DNA of 64,000 nt, taken from Flavobacteriales bacterium UBA4110 (lineage in GTDB: Bacteria > Bacteroidota > Bacteroidia > Flavobacteriales > Weeksellaceae). The stretch's first letter is position 1; every line of letters begins with the position of its first letter. A program made the position numbers and the translations under genes. The stretch is taken from contig DFXK01000014.1 in assembly GCA_002383165.1 (NCBI GenBank), positions 168,955 through 232,954 on the forward strand, read 5' to 3'. Of the stretch, positions 8,753 to 16,949 are shown piece after piece. The notes beneath the pieces were generated by a model. The model was given only the letters and a program-made list of their open reading frames with translations. It searched no databases and was not told where the DNA came from.

Positions 8753-9013
8753 CTAATAATTTCTTCCAACTTCTTTGCAGATTTGCAGATATTCCTCTGG
8801 CATATTGGTTGATCCAAATCCTGTCTCGAAATATTCATCCGAATGTGGAATATAGACGCTGTACTTTTTACTGAATGGAAAAATGGGAATGAAAAACAAT
8901 TCGAAATAATTCTTGTAAACGGAAACAACCGCATTAACCATAAAGCTATTTCTCAAGACTTTACGCTCTTCTTTTCCTTTAAGTTTGGTTTTGATTCCGA
9001 AGATGAAGAACAT
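8753..9013 (-). CDS. Zinc-ribbon-like small protein that has lost its cysteines
   Basis: The 86-residue protein starts MFFIFGIKTK and contains VVSVYKNYFELFFIPIFPFS and YSVYIPHSDEYFE. These are typical of short Bacteroidota zinc-ribbon proteins, where the metal is held by a CxxC before the first segment and a CPHC-like pair in the second. Here the four expected positions read Ser, Val (SFMV) and Ile, Ser (IPHS), so no zinc site remains, while the spacing and aromatic core are kept. The only cysteine left is near the C terminus. The 3' end lies 16 bases from the stop of the convergent TolC gene. Function unknown. Confidence 0.65.
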   Translation of the reverse strand: MFFIFGIKTKLKGKEERKVLRNSFMVNAVVSVYKNYFELFFIPIFPFSKKYSVYIPHSDEYFETGFGSTNMPEEYLQICKEVGRNY

Positions 9014-9015
9014 AT

Positions 9016-9381
9016 TTAGTTTAAGTTTGCGAACGACTTTATAGAGAATAAAAATTTATTAATATCTATTGGTTTAAATATACTGATGTTTGCGCCAGCA
9101 TCCAAAGCTTCTTTTCTTTGTTCTCCAGAACCAGTAATGTAAATGATTGGTACATTCTTGCTCAGAGCATTTTGTCTAATAATTTTGATAATGTCTATAA
9201 CTGTCAACTTTGGGAATCTTCTAGCTGTGATAATAATTGATGGTTTAAAATTATCAATGATTTCATTGATTTGTTCTACGGTATTTTCCACATGAACTAA
9301 ATAGCCTTCATCTAATAACATAAGCTTTAGTGTTTCTCCTATGATTTTTTCATTTTCAAAAATCAAAATTTTTGTCTTCAT
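9016..9381 (-). CDS. Single-domain response-regulator receiver without phospho-acceptor Asp
   Basis: The 121-residue protein is one receiver fold with no output domain. The expected strand, GYxV region, T-loop (YITGSG) and the conserved Lys-Pro (FKPID) are present. The acidic pocket normally written DD reads Glu9-Asn10, and the phosphorylated aspartate position reads Ala53 (IIITARR). It therefore cannot be phosphorylated in the normal way and is a pseudo-receiver, perhaps acting by protein contact. No histidine kinase is nearby. It is read in the same direction as, and two bases upstream of, the zinc-ribbon-like gene. Confidence 0.8.
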   Translation of the reverse strand: MKTKILIFENEKIIGETLKLMLLDEGYLVHVENTVEQINEIIDNFKPSIIITARRFPKLTVIDIIKIIRQNALSKNVPIIYITGSGEQRKEALDAGANISIFKPIDINKFLFSIKSFANLN

Positions 9382-9419
9382 TATAACAAAATTTTTGTTA
9401 AGATATCTGCTAACAAATT

Positions 9420-9806
9420 CTAAAATGTAACCTTAGTAAAATACCAAATCAGCATTCCCCAAGAGATAATCATAAACAATCCTCCAAGAGGCGTTATTGA
9501 ACCAAGGAATTTTAGATTAACACCCCAATAATCCTGAAAACTAAGGAAATAAATACTTACAGAAAACAAGAATGCACCGGCAATCATCAAAATCGAAATC
9601 CATTTTTCAGATGAGGTTTCGAATTTCAAAATATAGCCGACAATCAACAAAAAGAATGCGGCATAAATCTGATATCTCACACCTGTTTCAAAACTCTCCA
9701 ATCTTTCTACTGATAATATTTTTTTGAATGCATGTGCGCCAAAAGCACCAAGAACTACGGATAACAAACCGTAAATTCCTCCTATGATTAAAGTAAAGTT
9801 TTTCAT
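9420..9806 (-). CDS. DUF423 family inner-membrane protein
   Basis: The 128-residue protein has four hydrophobic segments and the DUF423 hallmark near the N terminus (GAFGAHAFKK, about residues 21-30). The family is widespread, small and of unknown biochemical role. It is read with the genes at 9826-12072, 19 bases after the upstream stop, so it may belong to the same transcript. Confidence 0.88.
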   Translation of the reverse strand: MKNFTLIIGGIYGLLSVVLGAFGAHAFKKILSVERLESFETGVRYQIYAAFFLLIVGYILKFETSSEKWISILMIAGAFLFSVSIYFLSFQDYWGVNLKFLGSITPLGGLFMIISWGMLIWYFTKVTF

Positions 9807-9825
9807 AATTTATTAATCTTTTTTA

Positions 9826-10563
9826 TTATTGGAAATTCATTTTTATAGGAAGTCCATATCTAGATAAGATTGGTTTGCCTCTGTAGCTGCTTGGTTCGTA
9901 TTTTTTATTCATTTCGTATAAACTTAAAGCACTGAAATAACCAAATTCTTCATTATTAGTTTCAGTTGGTCTTACTTTCTTTATAAATCCATCTTCATCC
10001 AGTATGAACGTAATTTTAACCGATAAAGTAATTTCACCTGAATCATAAAAATCACTGGTATCAAAATTTTTCACGAGATCTTTCCGGATTTTTTGAATAT
10101 TCTCAACTCTCTTCACAAAATCGATTTCCTCATTTTTAGTTATTCCAATAAATTCAAAATCATTATAAAAAGGGCTTTTTTTAGCTGATTCAATACTTAG
10201 AGTTTCTACGGGATCATCTTTTAAATATATAATAGTTTTTCCAATAAGTGGATTTTCTTCATTTATTTTATCAAGCAAAATTTTTAACTTTTCGAGTTTT
10301 AATTTTATGAAAGGCTCTATTTCTTCACTATACTTTTTATAATCATTTTTACGAGATAATTCTAAAGCAGTATTCTCCGTATCACTGAGTTTTTTATTTT
10401 TCGAACCCTTGTATTTCAATAAGTATTTTTTGCTTAATTCAGAATTTTTTTGATTAAATTCAGAATAAATCTTTTTGATTTCTTGTTTGATTGATGTTTT
10501 TTCTTTTTGTGCAAAAGAAAAAACAAATAATAAAATCAGCACAAACGATGTTATTTTTTTCAT
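9826..10563 (-). CDS. Secreted protein of unknown function with TonB-C-terminal-like end
   Basis: The 245-residue protein has a signal peptide (MKKITSFVLILLFVFSFAQ). A lysine- and glutamate-rich helical middle follows (about 20-110). The C-terminal part contains ITLSVKITFILDEDGFIKKV, a beta-beta pattern like TonB C-terminal domains, and ends near YGLPIKMNFQ. ATG at 10563 is chosen because it begins the signal peptide; a longer in-frame reading to 10644 would overlap the upstream small gene. It lies five bases after a 56-codon gene for a membrane protein. Function unknown. Confidence 0.7.
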   Translation of the reverse strand: MKKITSFVLILLFVFSFAQKEKTSIKQEIKKIYSEFNQKNSELSKKYLLKYKGSKNKKLSDTENTALELSRKNDYKKYSEEIEPFIKLKLEKLKILLDKINEENPLIGKTIIYLKDDPVETLSIESAKKSPFYNDFEFIGITKNEEIDFVKRVENIQKIRKDLVKNFDTSDFYDSGEITLSVKITFILDEDGFIKKVRPTETNNEEFGYFSALSLYEMNKKYEPSSYRGKPILSRYGLPIKMNFQ

Positions 10564-10568
10564 TTTTT

Positions 10569-10739
10569 TTACAATTCTCCCTTTTGATATAAAATAACAA
10601 TTTTTCCAATCAATGTGATAATTCCCAAAGCGATAAATAACCAAGAAAATCTTTTAGAGCTGGCAAATCCCCGATTGTCTGTGATTCTTAAAAATATACC
10701 GAAAACTAAAATGAGTATAGATAAAGCTAATCCAAACAT
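10569..10739 (-). CDS. Small membrane protein, 56 residues
   Basis: An ATG-to-TAA frame of 56 codons on the minus strand encodes two hydrophobic segments (MFGLALSILILVFGIF, about residues 1-16, and SWLFIALGIITLIG, about 32-45) with a short basic loop and tail between and after them. It starts four bases after the stop of the HMG-CoA reductase gene and ends five bases before the next start, fitting tightly into an operon. Function unknown. Confidence 0.65.
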   Translation of the reverse strand: MFGLALSILILVFGIFLRITDNRGFASSKRFSWLFIALGIITLIGKIVILYQKGEL

Positions 10740-10743
10740 AATT

Positions 10744-12072
10744 CTATTTTTGTCTAAATTTCTCTAATTCCGCAATAACCTCGTGATGACTCACCGTTTT
10801 ATCTTTGAAGTAAGTCACAAAATGTTGCTTCTCTTCTTCTGTCGCACCAAATTGATTCAAGATATTGAAAAGATGCATTTTCATATGACCTTTCTGGATT
10901 CCTGTCGTCACCAAAGAACGAAGCGCTCCAAAATTTTGAGCCAATCCCGAAACCGCCAAAATACTCATCAATTCCTGAGCGGAAGGTTTTCCTAATAAAG
11001 CCAAAGAGAATTTAACCAAAGGATGAAGATTCGTCAAACCGCCAACCACACCAACGGAAATAGGTAAATCAATCCAGAATCTGAAAATCCCATTGTCTGT
11101 TGTACAATGTGTTAAAGAAGAATATTTTCCATTTCTCGCTGCATAAGCGTGCGCGCAAGCTTCCGTTGCTCGGAAATCATTTCCTGTAGCAATCACAACC
11201 GCATCCACACCATTCATAATTCCTTTATTGTGAGTCGTTGCTCTGTAAGGTTCGATTTCTGCAATCGTCACAGCACGTTTGAATTTCCAAGCGAATTCTT
11301 CATTGGAAATTCCGCTATCGTCTTTCAGATCTTCAATTTTGCAGGAAACTTCGGCTCTTACAACACAATCTGGTGTGTAATTGGAAAGAATATTCATCAC
11401 AATTTGAAGCGATTCTTTTTCTTCCTGAGAAAATTCGTTTTCGTTTGTAACTTCTTCTTTCAAAGTTTTCCCGAACTGCTCCAGACAAGAATTGATAAAA
11501 TTAGCTCCCATCGAATCTATCGTGTCAAAACTCGCTTTCAGCTGGAAGTAATTTTCCAATTCAGAAGTTTTATCAATCAGTTTGATATCCAAAATTCCAC
11601 CGCCTCTTTTTCTCATATTAGCAGTGATATCTTCCGTGGCTTCTAGTAATTTTTTCTTCAATTTGAAATTGAAAAAATGAAGCAGTTTATGAGGTTCAAC
11701 ATTCATCACAAAATGGGTGTGACCTAACTTTTCTGTGTTGATAATCGTTGTTTTGAAACCACCTTTGTCCAGCCAAAATTTTGCAGCTTTGGAAGCAGCA
11801 GCAACAACCGAACTTTCTTCCACCGCCATTGGAAGCGCCAGAAGTTTTCCATCAATCAGAAAATTTGGAGCAATTCCGTAAGGCATATAAAAATTGGAAA
11901 TCGTGTTTTCCGAAAACTCATCGTGAAGTTTTTGTAACGCCGAGTTATCGTTCCAGTATTGATTTAAAATATGTTGATATTCTTCGTTTCCTTCAAGGTA
12001 TTCATTTACGAGCCAATCGATTTTTCCTTGTTTTGTTAATTTGGAAAAGCCTTCAACGGGTTTATGAGTCAT
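10744..12072 (-). CDS. mvaA: Hydroxymethylglutaryl-CoA reductase, class II (degradative type)
   Basis: The 442-residue enzyme interconverts HMG-CoA and mevalonate; in Flavobacteriia it supplies the mevalonate route to isoprenoids. Catalytic regions are present: Glu near residue 85 (ALPMAVEESSVVAA), Lys near 282 (TTHNKGIMNGVDAV, followed by ATGNDFRATEACAHAY) and the C-terminal His near 396 (QKGHMKMHL). The hydrophobic SGLAQNFGAL segment is the family's dinucleotide-site region. Length and motifs fit soluble class II enzymes rather than membrane-bound class I. It is the first gene of a minus-strand run reaching down to about 8753. Confidence 0.95.
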   Translation of the reverse strand: MTHKPVEGFSKLTKQGKIDWLVNEYLEGNEEYQHILNQYWNDNSALQKLHDEFSENTISNFYMPYGIAPNFLIDGKLLALPMAVEESSVVAAASKAAKFWLDKGGFKTTIINTEKLGHTHFVMNVEPHKLLHFFNFKLKKKLLEATEDITANMRKRGGGILDIKLIDKTSELENYFQLKASFDTIDSMGANFINSCLEQFGKTLKEEVTNENEFSQEEKESLQIVMNILSNYTPDCVVRAEVSCKIEDLKDDSGISNEEFAWKFKRAVTIAEIEPYRATTHNKGIMNGVDAVVIATGNDFRATEACAHAYAARNGKYSSLTHCTTDNGIFRFWIDLPISVGVVGGLTNLHPLVKFSLALLGKPSAQELMSILAVSGLAQNFGALRSLVTTGIQKGHMKMHLFNILNQFGATEEEKQHFVTYFKDKTVSHHEVIAELEKFRQK

Positions 12073-12195
12073 ATAGAGTACTTATTTAATTTGATATGAA
12101 ATTCTTAAATCAATTTTATTTCATACTAAAATTTTAATGATGGTAAAGATACTAATTTATCGTTTTAGACTGTTGATAACATCTATCATAAATTC

Positions 12196-12226
12196 TTGAT
12201 ATTTGTCAAATATGGAACTAAATTTG
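12196..12226 (+). promoter_or_regulatory. Promoter of the radical-SAM gene
   Basis: TTG at 12196, 20 bases, then TAAATTTG (12219-12226) matches the Bacteroidota consensus. It puts the transcript start near 12232 and so supports ATG 12263 over an upstream ATG at about 12212. Confidence 0.65.
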
Positions 12227-12262
12227 AGGTTTAGTTGTGCCAATATAATATTAACTAGTCCA

Positions 12263-13519
12263 ATGAACTTCGACCGCATACAAGAAAAACTCGAAATACT
12301 TGCAGATGCCGCAAAGTACGATGTTTCGTGTTCCTCCAGCGGTGGAAAAAGAAAAAATAATGGAGGCTTAGGTGACAGTTCGACAAGCGGGATTTGTCAT
12401 ACTTATACAGAAGATGGACGTTGTGTCTCACTTCTCAAAATCCTTTTGACCAACCATTGTATTTACGATTGCATCTATTGTGTTTCCAGAAAATCAAATG
12501 ACATCAAACGTGCTGCTTTCACAGTAGAAGAAGTTGTTGATTTGACCATCAGTTTTTATAGACGGAATTATATCGAAGGATTATTTCTAAGTTCCGGAAT
12601 TTTCAAAGATGCCGATACCACAATGGAACGTTTAGTTCGTGTGGCGAAAAAGCTGAGAACAGAACATCAATTCAACGGTTACATTCATCTCAAATCCATT
12701 CCTGGCGCGAGTGACGATTTGATGAATGAAGCCGCACTTTACGCTGACAGACTTTCCGTAAATCTCGAAATTCCAACTGAATCTGGCTTGAAATTATTGG
12801 CTCCTGATAAAAATCGTGAGGATATGCTTCAACCGATGCGGATTATTCAGAAAGGTATTCAGCAATATAAAGACGAAAAGAAAATCATTAGAAGTGCGCC
12901 GAAATTTGCTCCAGCAGGACAATCCACCCAAATGATTGTTGGAGCAACCAATGAAAATGATTTGCAAATCATCAAAGTGGCAGACCATTTCTATAAGAAT
13001 TACGGAATGAAACGGGTTTATTATTCGGGTTATATTCCTGTGACTGTAGATAATCGTTTGCCGGCAATCACAGCGGAAGTTCCTGTTTTACGGGAAAATC
13101 GTTTGTATCAGTCGGATTGGCTGATGCGTTTTTATGGTTTTAAAGCCGATGAAATATTGGATTCTGGTATGCCTTTTTTGGATCTGGAAGTGGATCCAAA
13201 ATTGAGTTGGGCTTTGAGACATTTGGAACAATTCCCAGTCAATCTTCAAACAGCCGATTACAAAATGATACTTAGAATTCCTGGAATTGGCGTAAAAACA
13301 GCGCAAAAAATAGTGAGCGCAAGACAGTTTCAGGTTTTGACAATTGACCATCTTAAAAAACTCGGAGCAGCTGTAAACAGATCCAAATATTTCATTGATT
13401 TTACTTATGGAAATCCATTTCTGAAACATTTAACCGATTTGGATTTGAGAAAATTAATTATCGGTGGAAGTCAATCTAAATTTCAGAATCAGTTTTCTCA
13501 GCAGTTGACATTGTTCTAA
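12263..13519 (+). CDS. Putative DNA modification/repair radical-SAM protein (UDG-linked family)
   Basis: The 418-residue protein carries the radical-SAM cluster motif CIYDCIYC (CX3CX2C, about residues 73-80) that binds a 4Fe-4S cluster and SAM. Its C terminus (about 345-385) holds a helix-hairpin-helix (LRIPGIGVKTAQKIV), a non-specific DNA-binding fold. This layout matches the TIGR03916 family, found next to a uracil-DNA-glycosylase-like partner (TIGR03915). The partner here lies at 14401, but a toxin-antitoxin pair and a repeat separate them. The chemistry is not known. The start is chosen to follow the promoter and the family's usual MNF-like N terminus. Confidence 0.9.
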   Translation: MNFDRIQEKLEILADAAKYDVSCSSSGGKRKNNGGLGDSSTSGICHTYTEDGRCVSLLKILLTNHCIYDCIYCVSRKSNDIKRAAFTVEEVVDLTISFYRRNYIEGLFLSSGIFKDADTTMERLVRVAKKLRTEHQFNGYIHLKSIPGASDDLMNEAALYADRLSVNLEIPTESGLKLLAPDKNREDMLQPMRIIQKGIQQYKDEKKIIRSAPKFAPAGQSTQMIVGATNENDLQIIKVADHFYKNYGMKRVYYSGYIPVTVDNRLPAITAEVPVLRENRLYQSDWLMRFYGFKADEILDSGMPFLDLEVDPKLSWALRHLEQFPVNLQTADYKMILRIPGIGVKTAQKIVSARQFQVLTIDHLKKLGAAVNRSKYFIDFTYGNPFLKHLTDLDLRKLIIGGSQSKFQNQFSQQLTLF

Positions 13520-13680
13520 TTATAAAAGATTCGAGAGTCTCAGCCTAACAACAGTAATACTGTCTTTTTTTTCATAGCTTCGTCGCATCTGTGTTTTATA
13601 AAAGAATCGTTTTATTTGTCACTTGTGTCTAAATTTGCTAAATTTGGACATAATTTGTAACTTCGAAAAAAGAATTTTCA

Positions 13681-13917
13681 ATGAATGTTAGTTTCACAAA
13701 AAAACAGGAAGAATATATTTCGAATCAAATAGAATCTGGAGATTTTCAAAATGCCAGCGAAGTGGTGCGAGATGCATTGCGTCTTCACGAAGTGTATCGT
13801 CATCGAGTGATTCAGGATTTAAAAGTTGAGATTGAGAAAGGTTGGAATGATGTTTCGAGTTCCCGTTCTATAAAAGACATTATTCAAGACAAAAAGAATA
13901 AAACTAACAATGTGTAG
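13681..13917 (+). CDS. parD: Type II antitoxin, ParD/CC2985 family
   Basis: The 78-residue protein has a ribbon-helix-helix N-terminal half (VSFTKKQEEYISNQIESG then NASEVVRDALRLHE), the ParD DNA-binding pattern. A charged C-terminal tail wraps the toxin in this family. Its stop overlaps the toxin gene start by eight bases. It is expected to repress its own promoter and neutralise ParE. There is only about 160 bases between the radical-SAM gene and this start. Confidence 0.9.
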   Translation: MNVSFTKKQEEYISNQIESGDFQNASEVVRDALRLHEVYRHRVIQDLKVEIEKGWNDVSSSRSIKDIIQDKKNKTNNV

Positions 13918-14206
13918 AAAAATCTACATTTTATCAGAAATTGCTGATAAAGACCTGGAAGATATTTTTAATTATACTTTTAATGAATTTGGGTTTGACC
14001 AAGCGGAAAAATATCTTTTAGAGATTGAAGAGATATTTCAAAATTTAATTCTAAATCCCCAAATAGGAAAGAAACGAGACGAAATAAAACAAGGTTTATA
14101 TAGTTTCCCCAAAGACAACCATATTATTTTCTATAGGATTCTGGTTAGCCACATTCGTATTGTTAGAGTGCTTCACGGAAGTCGTGATATTCCGAAGTAT
14201 TTTTAA
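13910..14206 (+). CDS. parE: Type II toxin, RelE/ParE superfamily
   Basis: The 98-residue protein has the ParE fold pattern: a helical N-terminal half (LSEIADKDLEDIFNYT), NPQIGKKRDEIKQGLYSF in the middle, and the C-terminal strand signature IIFYRI ... IRIVRVLHGSRDIPKYF. ParE-type toxins usually poison DNA gyrase, while RelE-type toxins cut mRNA on the ribosome; the lack of clear RelE catalytic residues and pairing with ParD favour ParE. The eight-base overlap with the antitoxin gene fits translational coupling. Confidence 0.9.
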   Translation: MCRKIYILSEIADKDLEDIFNYTFNEFGFDQAEKYLLEIEEIFQNLILNPQIGKKRDEIKQGLYSFPKDNHIIFYRILVSHIRIVRVLHGSRDIPKYF

Positions 14207-14273
14207 TAACTAAGGCTTCTTTTCCTTAAGTTCAGGATAAATTTCGTCTGACTCTGAGAATACAAAAACACAA

Positions 14274-14347
14274 TGTCATTCAGAACGAAATGGAGTGGAG
14301 TGAAGAATCTTTTTACAAATTTAGATTCCTCGTCCCTCGGAATGACA
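14274..14347. repeat. Dispersed repeat family A, copy 1
   Basis: The element begins TGTCATTC and ends GAATGACA, with inner inverted parts GAATCT / AGATTC. It lies between the toxin gene and the TIGR03915 gene. Related copies are at 22572-22640 and 24696-24776. It resembles palindromic intergenic repeats common in Flavobacteriia. Confidence 0.7.
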
Positions 14348-14400
14348 AATATTAAGTTTAATTTATAACTCTCAAATCCTCAAAATCTATAACTCATAAA

Positions 14401-15165
14401 ATGACAACCCTCCTCTATGACGGCAGTTTTGACGGACTTTTCACCGCGATATTCGAAGTTTTCGAATACCGTTATCAAGATGTGGAAATCAAAAACAGAG
14501 AAACTTTTCAGCAGGAAAATATGTTTGCGGAGATTCACGAAGTTGTAACACAAGAGGAAAAGTCACAACGGGTATTAAATAAGCTGGAGCAAAACATCGG
14601 CAAGTCAGGAATCAATCAACTATTAAAAGTCTTTTTATCAGAAGATTCCGAGATGGAACAATTGATTTTATCTGCTGTAAAACAGTCGATTAAATATCCA
14701 AACGATAATATTCTACAAAACTTCGCCAACGATGACATTCTGAAAATCTCAAAAATCTGCAAATCCGTAAATCGGGAAAGACACAGAATGACAGCTTTTG
14801 TTAGGTTCGAGAAGATGCAGGATGATGTTTATTTTGCAAAGATCGACCCGGATTTCAATGTGTTGCCTTTAATCAGAAAACATTTCAAAGACCGATATGC
14901 AGATCAAAAATGGATGATTTATGACTTGCGGAGACATTACGGATTGTTCTACGATTTGGAAAACTGCGAATTCTTTTATCCTGATGAAAAACTGAATCTC
15001 AATCAGTACCAAGAAAAATTCCACGACGAAGAGAAAAAATACCAAACGCTCTGGCAAAGCTATTTTACGAAAACCAACATCAAGGAACGGAAAAATACAA
15101 AGCTCCACATCCAGCACGTTCCGAAACGTTATTGGAAATATTTGACCGAAAAATACAATTCTTAA
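14401..15165 (+). CDS. Putative DNA metabolism protein, UDG-linked partner (TIGR03915/DUF4130)
   Basis: The 254-residue protein begins TTLLYDGSFDGLFTAIFEVF, the start pattern of TIGR03915/DUF4130 proteins. It has FVRFEKMQDDVYFAKIDPDF and ends with HVPKRYWKYLTE, both typical of the family. In many bacteria this domain is encoded next to, or fused between, the radical-SAM family TIGR03916 and uracil-DNA glycosylase, so a joint role in DNA modification or repair is inferred. Here it is about 880 bases downstream of the radical-SAM gene and separated from it by parDE and a repeat. Confidence 0.88.
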   Translation: MTTLLYDGSFDGLFTAIFEVFEYRYQDVEIKNRETFQQENMFAEIHEVVTQEEKSQRVLNKLEQNIGKSGINQLLKVFLSEDSEMEQLILSAVKQSIKYPNDNILQNFANDDILKISKICKSVNRERHRMTAFVRFEKMQDDVYFAKIDPDFNVLPLIRKHFKDRYADQKWMIYDLRRHYGLFYDLENCEFFYPDEKLNLNQYQEKFHDEEKKYQTLWQSYFTKTNIKERKNTKLHIQHVPKRYWKYLTEKYNS

Positions 15166-15236
15166 CTTACATCAATGTGAGGGAAATCTGATCCTCCTAA
15201 ATTTGCATCATAATTAAACAACAAAATATTAAAATT

Positions 15237-15746
15237 ATGGCAACTAAATGGTTATTAGACCCAACGCATAGCGAAATCACTTTTAAAGTAAAACACTTGA
15301 TGATTTCCAACGTAAAAGGAGAATTCACAACGTTCAACGCAGAAATTGATGCAGAAGACGACACATTCGCCAACGCAAAAGTTTCAGCTTTTATCGATAC
15401 CGATTCTATTTTCACAAACAATACAGACCGTGACAATCACCTGAAATCTGCAGATTTCTTCAACGCAGAAGCCAACCCGAAAATCACTTTCGAAGCTTCG
15501 ACTTTGAACGGCGACGTTACAGGGAATTTGACAATCAATGGCGTTACAAAACCAGTAACTTTGGACGTAGATTTTGGCGGAATCAATTCTGATCCTTGGG
15601 GAAACACCAAAGCAGGTTTCTCTTTCGAAGGAAAAATCAAAAGAAGCGACTTCGGTTTGACTTGGAACGCAGCTTTGGAAACAGGCGGTGTGATGGTGAG
15701 CGAAGAAGTAAAAATTGCAGGCGAATTGCAGTTTGTAAAACAATAA
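15237..15746 (+). CDS. YceI family lipid/isoprenoid-binding protein
   Basis: The 169-residue protein starts ATKWLLDPTHSEITFKVKH and contains TFNAEIDAEDD, the DNHLKSADFF segment, GNLTINGVTKPV and FEGKIKRSDFGLTW, the full YceI lipocalin-like beta-barrel pattern. Family members bind isoprenoids or similar hydrophobic molecules. No signal peptide is visible, so this copy is probably cytoplasmic, unlike E. coli YceI. A -7 box (TAAATTTG, 15198-15205) lies upstream and a strong terminator follows. Confidence 0.93.
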   Translation: MATKWLLDPTHSEITFKVKHLMISNVKGEFTTFNAEIDAEDDTFANAKVSAFIDTDSIFTNNTDRDNHLKSADFFNAEANPKITFEASTLNGDVTGNLTINGVTKPVTLDVDFGGINSDPWGNTKAGFSFEGKIKRSDFGLTWNAALETGGVMVSEEVKIAGELQFVKQ

Positions 15747-15781
15747 AAGAATACAATAGTATTTATAGTTTGAGTTTTTTA

Positions 15782-15818
15782 AAGTATAAACAGAGTTCGC
15801 TTTGTTTATACTTTTTTT
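15782..15818 (+). terminator. Terminator after the YceI gene
   Basis: An 11-pair stem (AAGTATAAACA / TGTTTATACTT) is followed by a run of T. Confidence 0.8.
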
Positions 15819-15836
15819 GATTTTGAGAATAATTAG

Positions 15837-15920
15837 TGGGGCAGCTTAATCCGCCTTCCGCTTCCGCTCTTTTCACTCCACTTCGTTGCGTAAAAAGGAG
15901 CTCCGCTCAAGTCGGGCTGC
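15837..15920 (+). repeat. Dispersed repeat family B, copy 1
   Basis: The element runs from GGGGCAGC to GGGCTGC. It has inner arms CCGCCTTCCGCTTCCGCTC and AAAAAGGAGCTCCGCTC. Copies with the same plan are at 24836-24968 (reversed), 52304-52406 and 63504-63688. It is non-coding and lies in the yceI-ygiD gap. Confidence 0.65.
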
Positions 15921-16010
15921 AGATTCAACATAGAACAATATTTGTCAAAAATCGAAGACTCCAAAACTCAATCAAAATACTTACTACATTATACTTCATA
16001 CAATAAAAAA

Positions 16011-16838
16011 ATGAACCTCAACGATCTTTCAAAAATATCTGATAACTTCCGAACCACAGAAAAAATGCCGGTTCTGTTTTTAGGACACGGTTCTCCGATG
16101 AATGCCATCGAAGAGAATATTTTTGTTCAGGGATTCAGTAATATCAGCAAAGAAATCCCAAAACCCAATGCAATCATTTGTATTTCTGCACATTGGTTTA
16201 CGAATGGATCTTTCGTAACAGCTATGGATATGCCGAAAACCATTCACGATTTTTATGGTTTTCCAAAAGAATTGTTTGATGTTCAGTATCCTGCCAAAGG
16301 AAGTCCTGAATTAGCCAAAGAAACTGCAGGTTTACTAGCTCCGGTTTTGGTAGAAGAAGATCATAATTGGGGATTGGATCACGGTGCTTGGTCGGTTCTC
16401 AGATATCTTTATCCGGATGCAGATATTCCGGTTATCCAGTTGAGTATAGATTATACAAAACCACCTCAATACCACTTTGATTTAGCAAAAAAATTATCCA
16501 AACTCCGTGAAAAAGGAATCCTGATCATCGGAAGCGGAAACATTGTCCACAACCTCCGCTTGATTGATTGGAAAAATATTGATACCGTGGGAGCAGGTTG
16601 GGATTGGGCGATAGAAGCCAGAGAAAAAACCAACAATTGGCTTTTGGACGGTGATTTTCAAAAACTCATCGATTATCAGAAACAAGGTTCGTTTTTGCAA
16701 TATGCAGTTCCTACACCAGACCATTTTCTACCAATGATTTACAATCTTGGTCTGAAAGAAAAATCAGAAGAATTATCATTATTCAATGATTCGTTGATTG
16801 GTGGTTCATTGAGTATGACATCGATAAGGATTGGTTAA
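16011..16838 (+). CDS. ygiD: 4,5-DOPA-extradiol-dioxygenase family protein (YgiD-like)
   Basis: The 275-residue protein has the LigB-like extradiol dioxygenase pattern. Metal-ligand regions are LFLGHGSPMNAIE near the N terminus, CISAHWFTNG, and LDHGAWSVLRYLYPDADIPV; HFLPMIYNLG lies near the C terminus. YgiD of E. coli is a zinc-dependent 4,5-DOPA dioxygenase; the natural substrate here is uncertain. ATG at 16011 is chosen; an upstream in-frame extension adds 23 residues unlike the family. A good terminator follows. Confidence 0.92.
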   Translation: MNLNDLSKISDNFRTTEKMPVLFLGHGSPMNAIEENIFVQGFSNISKEIPKPNAIICISAHWFTNGSFVTAMDMPKTIHDFYGFPKELFDVQYPAKGSPELAKETAGLLAPVLVEEDHNWGLDHGAWSVLRYLYPDADIPVIQLSIDYTKPPQYHFDLAKKLSKLREKGILIIGSGNIVHNLRLIDWKNIDTVGAGWDWAIEAREKTNNWLLDGDFQKLIDYQKQGSFLQYAVPTPDHFLPMIYNLGLKEKSEELSLFNDSLIGGSLSMTSIRIG

Positions 16839-16867
16839 TAATCCCAACTCATTTTTATTTTTAGAAA

Positions 16868-16895
16868 GATTCTGTCTCAAAGCAGAATCTTTTTT
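16868..16895 (+). terminator. Terminator after ygiD
   Basis: AGATTCTG and CAGAATCT form an eight-pair stem followed by six T. Confidence 0.8.
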
Positions 16896-16949
16896 CATAC
16901 TAAGTAAAATTCAAACTGAAAATGGTAACCTAATTTCAGTTGTCAATGT

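Noticed and set aside
8728..8934. A second minus-strand frame overlapping the zinc-ribbon-like gene
   Set aside because: The frame at 8753-9013 carries recognisable zinc-ribbon-like segments; this one does not.
11149..11646. A long plus-strand ORF inside the HMG-CoA reductase gene
   Set aside because: It is antisense to a gene with complete catalytic motifs.
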